A DNA stretch of 6,883 bases from a bacterium (GCA_027296045.1 JAPUJS010000556.1:1-6883); one strand, 5' to 3'; counted from the stretch's first letter, positions 1-6,065 are shown. The notes: a model not told the origin generated them from the letters alone. Translations and numbers: made by a program.

Positions 1-1128
1 GCCATTTCCATCCTGCTCATCATTGCCACCCAGGTCGTAGACCGCCAGCTCACCTATATCCAGAACAAAAAACTCGGCTTCGACAGAGAACATATCCTCA
101 TCTTGCCCATCTTCTTAAAAGACCGCGACCACAAAACCAACAACGAGCCCTGGCTGGCCGCCCGCTACAACGTGATCAAAAAAACCTTCACCGACCACCC
201 CAACATCCAATCCGCCAGCGCCTTCCGTTTCCTGCCCGGCAGGGGCGGCGGTTTTGTCCGCATTGTCAAACCCGAAGGCCAGGAAAACACCGAATGGCGG
301 ATGCCCGTCCAGGAAGCCGACGAAAGCTTCTTCGACACCCTGGGCATCCCCCTCCTGGCCGGTCGCACCTTCTCTCCCGAGGTCGAACGCGACCGCACCC
401 ACGCCTATATCCTAAACGAAACCGCCGTCAAATCTCTCGGCTGGACCGTCCAGAACGCCGTGGGCAAACGCTTTGGCAGAGCCCGCTCAGACGAAGACGC
501 CAAAGGCACCGTGATCGGCGTGGTCCAGGACTTTCACTACGCCTCTCTCCGCGAAAAAATCGCCCCGGCCGCCTTCGCCTACCGCCAGTGGTTTTACGAC
601 TTCCTCGCCCTCCGAATCCAGGATTTTGAGACCACCCGGCCTTTCCTTAAAAAAACCTGGAAATCCTTCATGCCGCCCGATAAACCCTTTAGCGCCACCT
701 TTCTCAACGACGAAATCAACCAGGTCTACGAAGCCGAACGACGCTTCGGCAAAACCGCCACTGCCTTTTCAACCCTGGCCGTCTTCCTGGCCTGCCTCGG
801 CCTCTTTGGCCTGGCCTCCTTCACCGCCGAAATGAGAACCCGCGAATTCGGCATCCGCAAAGTCCTCGGTGCTTCCGTTCCCGGCCTCGTCCTCCTTCTT
901 TCCCGAGAATTCACGCGCCTGGTTCTATTTGCAAACCTGCTCGCCTGGCCCCTCGCCTACTACGCGATGAACCAGTGGCTACAGGGCTTTGCCTACCGCA
1001 TCGACCTGAGCCTAGGTGCCTTTCTCATCGGCGGCCTCCTGGCCCTGCTCATCGCCCTGCTCACCGTCTCCTACCAGGCCCTCAAAGCCGCTACCACCAA
1101 TCCCATCGACACCTTGCGCTACGAGTAG
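1..1128 (+). CDS. MacB/FtsX-type ABC transporter permease, C-terminal part (5' truncated)
   Basis: The reading frame is open from base 1, so the gene starts upstream of the window; the 375 visible residues end at a TAG. It begins inside a hydrophobic segment (AISILLIIATQVV) followed by a RQLTYIQNKKLGFD stretch, typical of the first membrane helix of the second half of about 800-residue FtsX-like permeases. A soluble extracytoplasmic region (MacB-like core, visible residues about 36-245) follows. The FtsX domain then has three membrane segments at about 253-275, 305-324 and 337-357. The EFGIRKVLGAS motif (282-292) lies on the cytoplasmic loop thought to contact the ATPase, and the tail TNPIDTLRYE is a family hallmark. 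Known members are inner-membrane mechanotransmission permeases working with a MacB/LolD-like ATPase on lipoproteins, antibiotics or peptides; the substrate here is unknown. The TTG at 103 is internal and not the start. No ATPase gene is visible. Confidence 0.92.
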   Translation, partial: AISILLIIATQVVDRQLTYIQNKKLGFDREHILILPIFLKDRDHKTNNEPWLAARYNVIKKTFTDHPNIQSASAFRFLPGRGGGFVRIVKPEGQENTEWRMPVQEADESFFDTLGIPLLAGRTFSPEVERDRTHAYILNETAVKSLGWTVQNAVGKRFGRARSDEDAKGTVIGVVQDFHYASLREKIAPAAFAYRQWFYDFLALRIQDFETTRPFLKKTWKSFMPPDKPFSATFLNDEINQVYEAERRFGKTATAFSTLAVFLACLGLFGLASFTAEMRTREFGIRKVLGASVPGLVLLLSREFTRLVLFANLLAWPLAYYAMNQWLQGFAYRIDLSLGAFLIGGLLALLIALLTVSYQALKAATTNPIDTLRYE

Positions 1129-1160
1129 GGGAAACCCTGGGGTGAGAGCCAATTCCACCC
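1127..1160. other. Convergent intergenic gap with two small inverted repeats
   Basis: Only 31 bases separate the permease stop from the stop of the convergent oxidoreductase gene. AGGG (1127-1130) and CCCT (1135-1138) can form a 4-bp stem closed by a GAAA (GNRA-type) loop. GGGTG (1140-1144) and CACCC (1156-1160) can form a second 5-bp stem. Neither is followed by a T-run on either strand, so this is at most a weak bidirectional 3'-end structure and not a confident terminator. Confidence 0.3.
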
Positions 1161-2242
1161 TACCCAATTCCCAAACTCCGATCCTCCAGCGGCAAATCCA
1201 CCCGCACATTCCCCTGCTTGTGCGACTCCCGCATCCCAATCACAATCTCCAGTGCCTCCCGCCCAAACGGGCCTGGACAAATCGTCTCCTCCCCCTGCTC
1301 AATCGACTGGCACACCCCTTCTATCGCATCCACCATCGAACTGCGCGGATGCCAGGGATAGGGAAACTGGCACTGCACGGGATTGTTCGTCTCCGGATGG
1401 GTCGTCCAGAGCTCAAATTGGGCATGGGCGTTTCTCGAAACAATCCGACCCGTCTCCCCGACAAATTCCACAGTCCAGTTGAGTCCCGTCCGCTCGGACC
1501 GGGAATTCATAAAGGCCTGAACCCCGTTCTCATACATAATATATCCCGACCCGGGGAGGTCCCGTCCATCAGCCACCCGTTCCTCGTCATCCATCACCCC
1601 AAACACCCACTTGGCCGGAGCGTCCGCAAACAGGCGGAATAACGCCAGCGTGTGGCTCTGCAAATTCGACAAATTGCCTGCACTGTGATTCACCATCGAC
1701 TTCAATTGCCCGATGGTGCCCGCTTCAATCTGTTGCCGGGCGTTCGTATAATGACCATACCAGTTCAAATGACAGGCCATCGCCAGAATCGTGCCGTGCG
1801 CCTTGCAAGCCTCGATCATTCCATCGGCTTCGGCCAGCGTACGGCACATCGGCTTGGTCGCAAAGATCGCCTTCACCCCCATCTCCGCCAGCCCAATCAC
1901 AACCTCCGCCCGGTGTTCCGGTCGCGTGGTCACCGACACAAGATCCGGTCGTTCCTTTTCTACCATCTCCCGGACGTTCCCATACATTGCCTCGACACCC
2001 CAACGCCGCCTGAAGTCCTCCCGTTGTTCCGCATCCGGATCCACCCCCGCCACCAATTCCACCCCCCGCGCCTCGATCATCGCCGGCGCGTGCGCCCACG
2101 GCCACGGATAGTGCGGCATCCCAATATGTTCATCGTCAATCGTACTCCCCATCCGCCCACATCCCACCACAGCGCCCCGATAGGTTCCCTTTGCAGCACT
2201 GTTTTGGATTACCCGGAATGCATCTCCTTTTGATTTCGCCAT
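1160..2242 (-). CDS. Gfo/Idh/MocA family NAD(P)-dependent oxidoreductase
   Basis: This 360-residue protein has the usual length and layout of the family, a cytoplasmic group of sugar, inositol and related dehydrogenases. The N-terminal Rossmann fold carries the dinucleotide loop GCGRMG (27-32), an acidic residue after strand 2 (VAGVDPD, about 64-70), and a VSVTTRPEHR segment (102-111) where relatives bind the nicotinamide. The usual E-K-P motif reads ATKPMC (128-133), keeping the active-site lysine but with Thr in place of Glu. A second-domain stretch SHTLALFRLFA (196-206) supplies the expected C-terminal-domain histidine. Homology effectively starts at YRGAVVG, so about 20 N-terminal residues are leader-like but show no Tat or Sec signal. 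The ATG at 2242 is preceded by GGAGAGAGGA (2247-2256), which supports this start. A 497-bp repeat-rich gap separates it from the ceramidase-like gene, so it may be transcribed independently. The substrate cannot be told. Confidence 0.93.
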   Translation of the reverse strand: MAKSKGDAFRVIQNSAAKGTYRGAVVGCGRMGSTIDDEHIGMPHYPWPWAHAPAMIEARGVELVAGVDPDAEQREDFRRRWGVEAMYGNVREMVEKERPDLVSVTTRPEHRAEVVIGLAEMGVKAIFATKPMCRTLAEADGMIEACKAHGTILAMACHLNWYGHYTNARQQIEAGTIGQLKSMVNHSAGNLSNLQSHTLALFRLFADAPAKWVFGVMDDEERVADGRDLPGSGYIMYENGVQAFMNSRSERTGLNWTVEFVGETGRIVSRNAHAQFELWTTHPETNNPVQCQFPYPWHPRSSMVDAIEGVCQSIEQGEETICPGPFGREALEIVIGMRESHKQGNVRVDLPLEDRSLGIG

Positions 2243-2260
2243 TTATTCCTCTCTCCAGAA

Positions 2261-2293
2261 GCTGGATCGCAGAAGGACGCAGAGAAGCCCAGC
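2261..2293 (-). repeat. GCTGGATC-headed dispersed repeat, copy 1 (upstream of oxidoreductase)
   Basis: On the + strand the copy begins GCTGGATCGCAGA and continues with a CGCAGAGAAG pattern. It matches copies at 5980-6025 and 5916-5963. Read in the direction of the genes it ends in GATCCAGC, 18 bases before the oxidoreductase start codon and just upstream of its Shine-Dalgarno. Similar CGCAGAG-rich intergenic repeats are common in several environmental phyla (general knowledge). Strand is assigned by the downstream gene. Confidence 0.6.
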
Positions 2294-2317
2294 CCCGGCC
2301 TCCGAAATCCCCTCTGT

Positions 2318-2339
2318 CTCCCCTTTTCCAAAAGGGGAG
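2318..2339. repeat. Perfect 10-bp inverted repeat with 2-nt centre
   Basis: CTCCCCTTTT (2318-2327) and AAAAGGGGAG (2330-2339) are exact reverse complements separated by CC. Upstream is AAATCCCCTCTGTC (2305-2318), a context resembling dispersed CCCCCTTT/AAAGGGGG palindromes found in many uncultivated genomes. There is no T-run after the stem on either strand, so a simple intrinsic terminator is not indicated. A REP/MITE-like element is the likelier reading. Confidence 0.65.
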
Positions 2340-2539
2340 GAACGCGCTTTGGCGAGGGACAGGTGGGCAATGTGAAGCGATCCTTTTAGGCTTGTCGTAA
2401 TGAAGCGTAGAGACAACAAAAACGCACTACTTCTTCAAAACAAATCTCCCTAAAAGAAGCAGATCCCCTCACCGTAACAACAGCCTTAAAGGAGAAGCAC
2501 TCGCTGCACACAGCGCACTGTCCGTCCAGCACCACCGTT

Positions 2540-2576
2540 CAGAAGTGCTCCTTCACTGGTAGGGCAGAAGTGCTCC
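2540..2576. repeat. 12-bp direct repeat CAGAAGTGCTCC
   Basis: The sequence CAGAAGTGCTCC occurs at 2540-2551 and again at 2565-2576, a period of 25 bases. AGCACT at 2496-2501 is complementary to the AGTGCT core of both copies, so alternative small hairpins are possible. No binding protein is suggested by the sequence. This may be a remnant of a longer local duplication. Confidence 0.5.
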
Positions 2577-2641
2577 CACATCCACCTTCGTAATTTTGCG
2601 CTGTGCCCTCACACGGCCCCACGCCAAGTGGCGACCTTTTC

Positions 2642-2669
2642 CCCCCTTTTAGGTCGTTCCAAAAGGGGG
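2642..2669. repeat. 9-bp inverted repeat, second CCCCTTTT/AAAAGGGG palindrome
   Basis: CCCCCTTTT (2642-2650) and AAAAGGGGG (2661-2669) flank a 10-base centre AGGTCGTTCC. The right half, TTCCAAAAGGGG, is identical to the right half of the palindrome at 2318-2339, so both probably belong to one dispersed element family. CGACCT (2632-2637) and AGGTCG (2651-2656) form an additional, mutually exclusive pairing. A T6 run on the minus strand lies at 2690-2695, which for minus-strand transcription is before rather than after the stem. Confidence 0.6.
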
Positions 2670-2711
2670 CCGCCGGAGGCGCTACGAGCAAAAAACCAGA
2701 ATACACAACAA

Positions 2712-2758
2712 CCCCCCGTCCCCTCCACCCCTTCAACCCCTAAAACCCCAACTCCCCC
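2712..2758 (-). other. Six-tract G-rich array (G-quadruplex candidate) over the ceramidase-like stop codon
   Basis: On the minus strand, in gene order, six G-tracts of 4-6 bases lie at 2754-2758, 2746-2749, 2737-2740, 2728-2731, 2720-2723 and 2712-2717. Successive tracts start about 8-9 bases apart with 2-5-base loops. The fourth-from-left tract ends in the first base of the TAG stop complement (2740-2742). The pattern satisfies the usual four-tract quadruplex rule more than once. Two tracts encode the last residues and four lie in or at the start of the 3' untranslated region. Whether it folds in RNA or DNA is inference. Confidence 0.6.
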
Positions 2759-4083
2759 AAAAGCGACCGACTCAACTCCTCCATCGCCGGCACCGTACCC
2801 ACCCCACCCAGAGACGACATAGCCGCCCACGTTTCATACCCCCCCTCTTTCGTCAACGCCTCATCCGTACACACATACCCAATATACCCATTCGCCAAAC
2901 TCACCAGCATCAACGGCGAGGCCGACGTCTGCTCCTTAATCCGAAGCCCACTCTCCACAAAAATCTCTCCCGGTAACGCCAGAATCGCCGAATCGCCCAA
3001 CCGAATAGCCTGCACCGGTGCCGTCATCTGTTCCGGCAACTTCGCCAACCGCTGGCACTCCATTGCATACACATCCACCCGATCTTTGTGAACCGGCTGT
3101 CCCACTACCCAGCTGAACGGCCCTTCCTCGTACTCATAGCCCCCGGCCAGCACTTTCTCCGCAACCTCCAGATCCCCCGCCGTAATCACTTTCCTCGAAA
3201 ATTCCAACCTTCCCGTCGCAACTCCCAGATCCAGTTCTTCCTGCATCGCCATCAACTGAATTTCGGTGATCACATGTCCTGCCAGCACATTGGCCATCCG
3301 CCTCGCCTGGCTGTGTCCCCGATCCCGCCACACCCGCTCGCCGCTATAATCCTGATTGTTAATTTGCCCAGACGCTGCATTCCACAAAATCGGCACACTG
3401 TCTCCGCCCAGATAATGCCGCAGCAGGTAAAAAAACTGGCCGAAGTAGTCCGCCGACACCTGCCCGCTCTGACCGGTCCCCACGTAGTGCAAAGAAAAAC
3501 TCGCCACTGCCGAAATCGGCGTTCCGTCCACCCCTTCCACATACATCATTGCCAGTTCTGGATCAATCTCTCCCACCGGCCGCACCAGATCAGGATTGTT
3601 TTTCCCCGGATTCATCCGCACCGTCCCATCCTTCATCAACCAGCGCCTGTAAAACGCAACCCGGTCTTCCATCACACTGGCAAAACCCACCTGTGCAGGC
3701 TGCATCCGTTTTATCGCCAGCTCCACCGCATCCGATATCTTCAACGGCAACCACGCCGTATAGTCCGTATCCTCGTCCACGCTCAGCAGATCCGCAATCC
3801 CCGCCGCCGAATGCGTATGCGTCGCATTCATCATCACACACTCCGGTACAATCCCAACCCGTTCTGCAATCCGAGCCTTGGCCGCATTGGCAATCTGCTC
3901 CGGCATCGCAATCAAATCGCACGTCACCAGCGCAATCTGTACCTCGCCGTTGTCAATCACCAGCGCCTTGGCCAGAAGTTCATCGTGCACATCCTCACCA
4001 AAACTCCCCCGAAAACTCCCCGGAATCGCCACACCCAACCAGGGCGTGATATTCGACGTTGCAGCCCCTGCCTGCAATCCCAT
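2740..4083 (-). CDS. Neutral/alkaline ceramidase-family protein (single N-terminal domain, likely non-canonical)
   Basis: The family hydrolyses the amide bond of ceramides with a zinc centre. Visible marks in this 447-residue protein (numbered from the chosen start): an N-terminal GAATSNITPWLGVAIPG segment, the zinc-binding NATHTHSA motif (His89, His91), a second histidine in SFSLHYVGTG (His199), LPGEIF (Glu373) and ANGYIGYV (Tyr400/403). These match the four zinc-ligand regions of bacterial neutral ceramidase. The segment aligning with the catalytic-serine loop (G-D-V-S-P-N in characterised enzymes) reads SGQINN (238-243), so the serine appears replaced. The immunoglobulin-like C-terminal domain is absent and there is no signal peptide, unlike the secreted ~650-residue enzymes. 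Two ATGs compete. GGAGG (4090-4094) abuts the first (4089) with no spacer but sits 6 bases from the second (4083), which I chose. It follows the propeller gene by 41 nt, likely in one operon. The substrate is probably not ordinary ceramide (inference). Confidence 0.85.
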   Translation of the reverse strand: MGLQAGAATSNITPWLGVAIPGSFRGSFGEDVHDELLAKALVIDNGEVQIALVTCDLIAMPEQIANAAKARIAERVGIVPECVMMNATHTHSAAGIADLLSVDEDTDYTAWLPLKISDAVELAIKRMQPAQVGFASVMEDRVAFYRRWLMKDGTVRMNPGKNNPDLVRPVGEIDPELAMMYVEGVDGTPISAVASFSLHYVGTGQSGQVSADYFGQFFYLLRHYLGGDSVPILWNAASGQINNQDYSGERVWRDRGHSQARRMANVLAGHVITEIQLMAMQEELDLGVATGRLEFSRKVITAGDLEVAEKVLAGGYEYEEGPFSWVVGQPVHKDRVDVYAMECQRLAKLPEQMTAPVQAIRLGDSAILALPGEIFVESGLRIKEQTSASPLMLVSLANGYIGYVCTDEALTKEGGYETWAAMSSLGGVGTVPAMEELSRSLLGELGF

Positions 4084-4089
4084 ACGCAT

Positions 4090-4094
4090 CCTCC
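4090..4094 (-). promoter_or_regulatory. Ribosome binding site that decides the ceramidase-like start
   Basis: GGAGG on the minus strand touches the upstream ATG at 4087-4089 directly and is 6 bases from the ATG at 4081-4083. Normal spacing therefore favours the downstream ATG, giving an N-terminus MGLQAGAATSNITP that begins right at the conserved family region. Confidence 0.65.
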
Positions 4095-4124
4095 AATGGA
4101 TTCACATCTCCATAAAAATCCGCA

Positions 4125-5558
4125 TCACCTCGACGGCGGGATCATACACAAATTTGGATCCACCATCACCCTCCCACCGCGTTTCAATCGGGTCACCGCA
4201 GGTCTTTTACCATCCCCCAATTCCGTCACCCGGAACTTGCGATTATCCAGCCGCGGCACCTCAATCTCCTCCGGCTTGTCCAGTTGTGGCACCCATTCAT
4301 ACGGCACCCGATACGCGCGATACACCTGATTATGTCGCCTCTTCCGATTCCAGTATGGACTGATATATTCCCAGACGATCTGGCAATCGGGTCGCACCTC
4401 CAGGAAACGGCCGTCCGACCCCTCACAAATTAGCGTATTCCCATTGGGCAACCGCTGCGCCGAACTCACCAGTATGCTATAAAATTTCGAATCATCCACC
4501 ACAGGTGCCAACCCGGCCTCCTGTGCCGAATACGTCCACACCACCTCCAGCGTCACCGGATTAATTTCCAGCACCCGAGAATGATCTCGCCGCGCATGGT
4601 TATGTCCCGTTAGCGACCCCGGATTCGGCGCGCCAAACCCTGCCCGACCCCCATTGTCAAACACCAGGAGATGGCCCTCCCCCGGAAGCCCCTTGGGAAT
4701 CAGATGCGCGTGGTGCTGGCCAATAATCTGGCCGATCTTACGGAGCTCTGGCGTAGATGTATAATCCGGACCCAGTTGCCACACAATCTTCCCCGTCCGC
4801 TTATCCGTAATCGCAATGATATTGGTCTGCCGTCCATCCCAGATCACATTTTCCGGATGGAACCGCTCGTCCCCACCGTCATACCACGGGTTCGGCCCCA
4901 CCACCGACATCGAATTCATATGCATATAATCGCCCATTCCCCCACCGGCCGGCACCATATTCGGATTGCGATACATCGTATTTCGGGCCGCCTCATCAAA
5001 CCCTAGCTCCTCAAAATGCTCGCTACAAACCCACTCCCACACAATCTTCCCGTCCCAGGTCAATTCCACAAACGCATCGTCCAGAATTGGCTTCTCACTA
5101 ATCCCCGAATGGTTCAGATTTTTATGGCACAACACCAACGTATTTCCGCCTCCAACAATCGGATCCATCCCCGGCGCATAATACCCCACCGGATTTCCCT
5201 CCCGCTGATAGTCGTGATGCTGCCGTGCCATCCACTTCGCCTTCTGACGCCCATCTTTCACCCGTTCATATTTCCTAAACCGCCACACCACGTTCCCATC
5301 CCAATCCACCTGAACCAGATCCAGCATGTCCAGATAGCCATATTTTGGATTTCGTCTACCCGTACTTGCCATGATATATCCACCCGGAAAAATCCTGGGT
5401 GGAAACCCATCGAGCCCCTTCCAAACCTTCACCTCATTCCCGTTCATATCAATCAACAGAGAATCGCCACTGGAAGTCGTGTAAATCGTATATCCGTTAA
5501 AACAGTTCTCCGGATAATAAATCGTCGTACTGGTTGGAAACACACTCGGACTGCCCAT
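4125..5558 (-). CDS. Arylsulfotransferase (ASST)-like beta-propeller protein
   Basis: The 477-residue protein resembles the PF05935/PF14269 arylsulfotransferase group, which moves sulfate between phenols in the periplasm. Six copies of a D-x-x-G-x-h-V-W-type strand can be counted: 37-46 (MNGNEVKVW), 85-94 (DWDGNVVWRF), 167-176 (TWDGKIVWEW), 253-262 (KRTGKIVWQL), 333-343 (NPVTLEVVWTY) and 389-398 (RPDCQIVWEY). This fits the six-bladed ASST propeller. Candidate active-site segments are RQHHDY (112-117), YMHMNS (211-216), GQHHAH (280-285), DNGGR (301-305), GHNHARRDHSR (318-328) and PNGNTLI (371-377). I could not place the sulfated histidine of E. coli-type enzymes with certainty. No Sec or Tat signal is visible, so a cytoplasmic location or a misplaced start must be considered. 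The ATG at 5558 follows AGGAGGGG (5569-5576). Sulfotransfer itself is unproven; a generic propeller role is the alternative. Confidence 0.82.
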   Translation of the reverse strand: MGSPSVFPTSTTIYYPENCFNGYTIYTTSSGDSLLIDMNGNEVKVWKGLDGFPPRIFPGGYIMASTGRRNPKYGYLDMLDLVQVDWDGNVVWRFRKYERVKDGRQKAKWMARQHHDYQREGNPVGYYAPGMDPIVGGGNTLVLCHKNLNHSGISEKPILDDAFVELTWDGKIVWEWVCSEHFEELGFDEAARNTMYRNPNMVPAGGGMGDYMHMNSMSVVGPNPWYDGGDERFHPENVIWDGRQTNIIAITDKRTGKIVWQLGPDYTSTPELRKIGQIIGQHHAHLIPKGLPGEGHLLVFDNGGRAGFGAPNPGSLTGHNHARRDHSRVLEINPVTLEVVWTYSAQEAGLAPVVDDSKFYSILVSSAQRLPNGNTLICEGSDGRFLEVRPDCQIVWEYISPYWNRKRRHNQVYRAYRVPYEWVPQLDKPEEIEVPRLDNRKFRVTELGDGKRPAVTRLKRGGRVMVDPNLCMIPPSR

Positions 5559-5568
5559 AAAAATTCAT

Positions 5569-5577
5569 CCCCTCCTA
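5569..5577 (-). promoter_or_regulatory. Shine-Dalgarno of the ASST-like gene fused to the NIPSNAP stop codon
   Basis: On the minus strand the bases read TAGGAGGGG: the TAG (5575-5577) is the NIPSNAP stop and AGGAGGGG (5569-5576) is a near-perfect Shine-Dalgarno for the ATG at 5556-5558, 10 bases on. Terminating ribosomes would stop on the next gene's binding site, so translational coupling is plausible. An out-of-frame ATG at 5566-5568 is too close to the site to be used readily. Confidence 0.7.
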
Positions 5578-5895
5578 TCGAATCACCGACTTCGGTGTCG
5601 GCTCGATTCGTGTTACTACAATCCGCTCCCGATCAATCAACGTGCCCACCTTGGGGCTCAACACATCCTTCCAATGATCGCTCTCATACACCGCCTCATA
5701 TAACTGCTCCCGTTCTTCCTCGCTTTCAAAACGCCGAATCCACACATACAGATCCTCTTCCTCTTCGCCCACAAAACTTCCGACCACCACCATTCCCTTT
5801 GAAACCTGAAATGGAATGATCTCTCCCTCCATAAATTCCACCCACTCTTCTCGCTTGCCCGGTCGGGTTCGATATTGACGCAATTCAAAAAACAT
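5575..5895 (-). CDS. NIPSNAP family protein
   Basis: The 106-residue product has the expected size and pattern of a single NIPSNAP (PF07978) ferredoxin-like domain. It opens with MFFELRQYRTRPGKREEW. It then has a helix ending in EIIPFQVSKGM, a strand (VVVGSFVGEEEEDLYVWIRRF, residues about 36-56), a helix rich in Glu/Arg with YESDHW (70-75), and a final RIVVTRIEPTPKS strand. Such proteins form dimeric alpha/beta barrels; biochemical roles in bacteria are mostly unknown, and they often sit beside oxidoreductases and catabolic genes. The frame stays open to an ATG at 5964, but those 23 extra codons translate a dispersed repeat (5916-5963), and an AAAGGA-type site lies about 7 bases before the ATG at 5895. 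I therefore use 5895. The stop codon overlaps the Shine-Dalgarno of the ASST-like gene, indicating an operon. Confidence 0.87.
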   Translation of the reverse strand: MFFELRQYRTRPGKREEWVEFMEGEIIPFQVSKGMVVVGSFVGEEEEDLYVWIRRFESEEEREQLYEAVYESDHWKDVLSPKVGTLIDRERIVVTRIEPTPKSVIR

Positions 5896-5915
5896 GGTGT
5901 TTTCCTTTCTAAAAT

Positions 5916-5963
5916 GCTGGATCACGAAAAAATACGAAGAAGCACGAAGGGCCACGGAAGCCA
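5916..5963 (-). repeat. GCTGGATC-headed dispersed repeat, copy 3 (upstream of NIPSNAP)
   Basis: The + strand copy begins GCTGGATCACGAAAA and continues with CACGAAG-type steps roughly every 10-11 bases. It shares the GCTGGATC head with copies at 2261 and 5980, but its tail is of the CACGAAG rather than the CGCAGAG subtype. In gene orientation it ends in GATCCAGC, 20 bases before the chosen NIPSNAP start. Confidence 0.6.
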
Positions 5964-5979
5964 CCCTGCTGCCACGCCT

Positions 5980-6025
5980 GCTGGATCGCAGAGGGGCGCC
6001 GAGAAGCGCAGAAGAACGCAGAACA
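5980..6025 (-). repeat. GCTGGATC-headed dispersed repeat, copy 2 (tandem with copy 3)
   Basis: It begins GCTGGATCGCAGAG on the + strand and continues with GCGC(C/A)GA steps (GAGAAGCGCAGAAGAACGCAGAAC). Its first 13 bases are identical to those of the 2261 copy, and it lies in the same orientation as, and 64 bases from, copy 3. A duplicated CCTGCTG (5965-5971 and 5977-5983) marks the junction between the two copies. Confidence 0.6.
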
Positions 6026-6065
6026 CGTCCGCAACCAAGAAAAAATCTGAAACCCCTTTGAAATA

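Larger units (their letters stand above)
2243..2739. other. 497-bp repeat-rich intergenic region
   Basis: No convincing gene is visible between the oxidoreductase and the ceramidase-like gene. The stretch holds a GCTGGATC-headed repeat (2261-2293), two CCCCTTTT/AAAAGGGG palindromes (2318-2339 and 2642-2669), a CGCCA/TGGCG mini-palindrome (2622-2633), a CGCTG/CAGCG hairpin with a CACA loop (2502-2515), a 12-bp direct repeat (2540-2551 and 2565-2576), and most of a G-tract array on the minus strand (2712-2758). The short open frames crossing it are low-complexity and mutually overlapping. No clear -35/-10 promoter for the oxidoreductase could be picked out. The composition suggests accumulated mobile or REP-like debris. 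Confidence 0.6.

Noticed and set aside
1652..2233. Plus-strand open frame (about 193 codons) antisense to the oxidoreductase
   Set aside because: Arg/His/Pro-rich shadow translation of a clear Gfo/Idh/MocA gene.
2393..2538. Short minus-strand frame with a Cys-rich stretch (GQCAVCSEC) that might suggest a small zinc protein
   Set aside because: Only about 49 codons from a GTG, cysteine spacing does not complete a recognised zinc motif, and no ribosome binding site is visible.
2539..2736. Small minus-strand open frame (65 codons) in the 497-bp gap
   Set aside because: It runs through the G-tract array and a palindrome; composition is repeat-derived and there is no good start context.
3088..4329. 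Long plus-strand open frame (about 413 codons) antisense to the ceramidase-like and ASST-like genes
   Set aside because: It is rich in His, Pro, Arg and Ser with no recognisable domain, crosses two real genes, and is explained by the lack of stop codons opposite their codon usage.
5016..5819. Plus-strand open frame (about 267 codons) antisense to the ASST-like and NIPSNAP genes
   Set aside because: Low-complexity composition, spans two well-supported minus-strand genes, no ribosome binding site or domain signature.
5896..6025. CRISPR-like array because of tandem repeats
   Set aside because: Only two imperfect copies, degenerate 10-11-base internal steps, no conserved repeat/spacer alternation and no cas genes.
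6040..6065. Possible intrinsic terminator after the deformylase-like gene (T6 on the minus strand)
   Set aside because: The only stem before it is AAA/TTT around GGGG, three weak pairs, too unstable to terminate.
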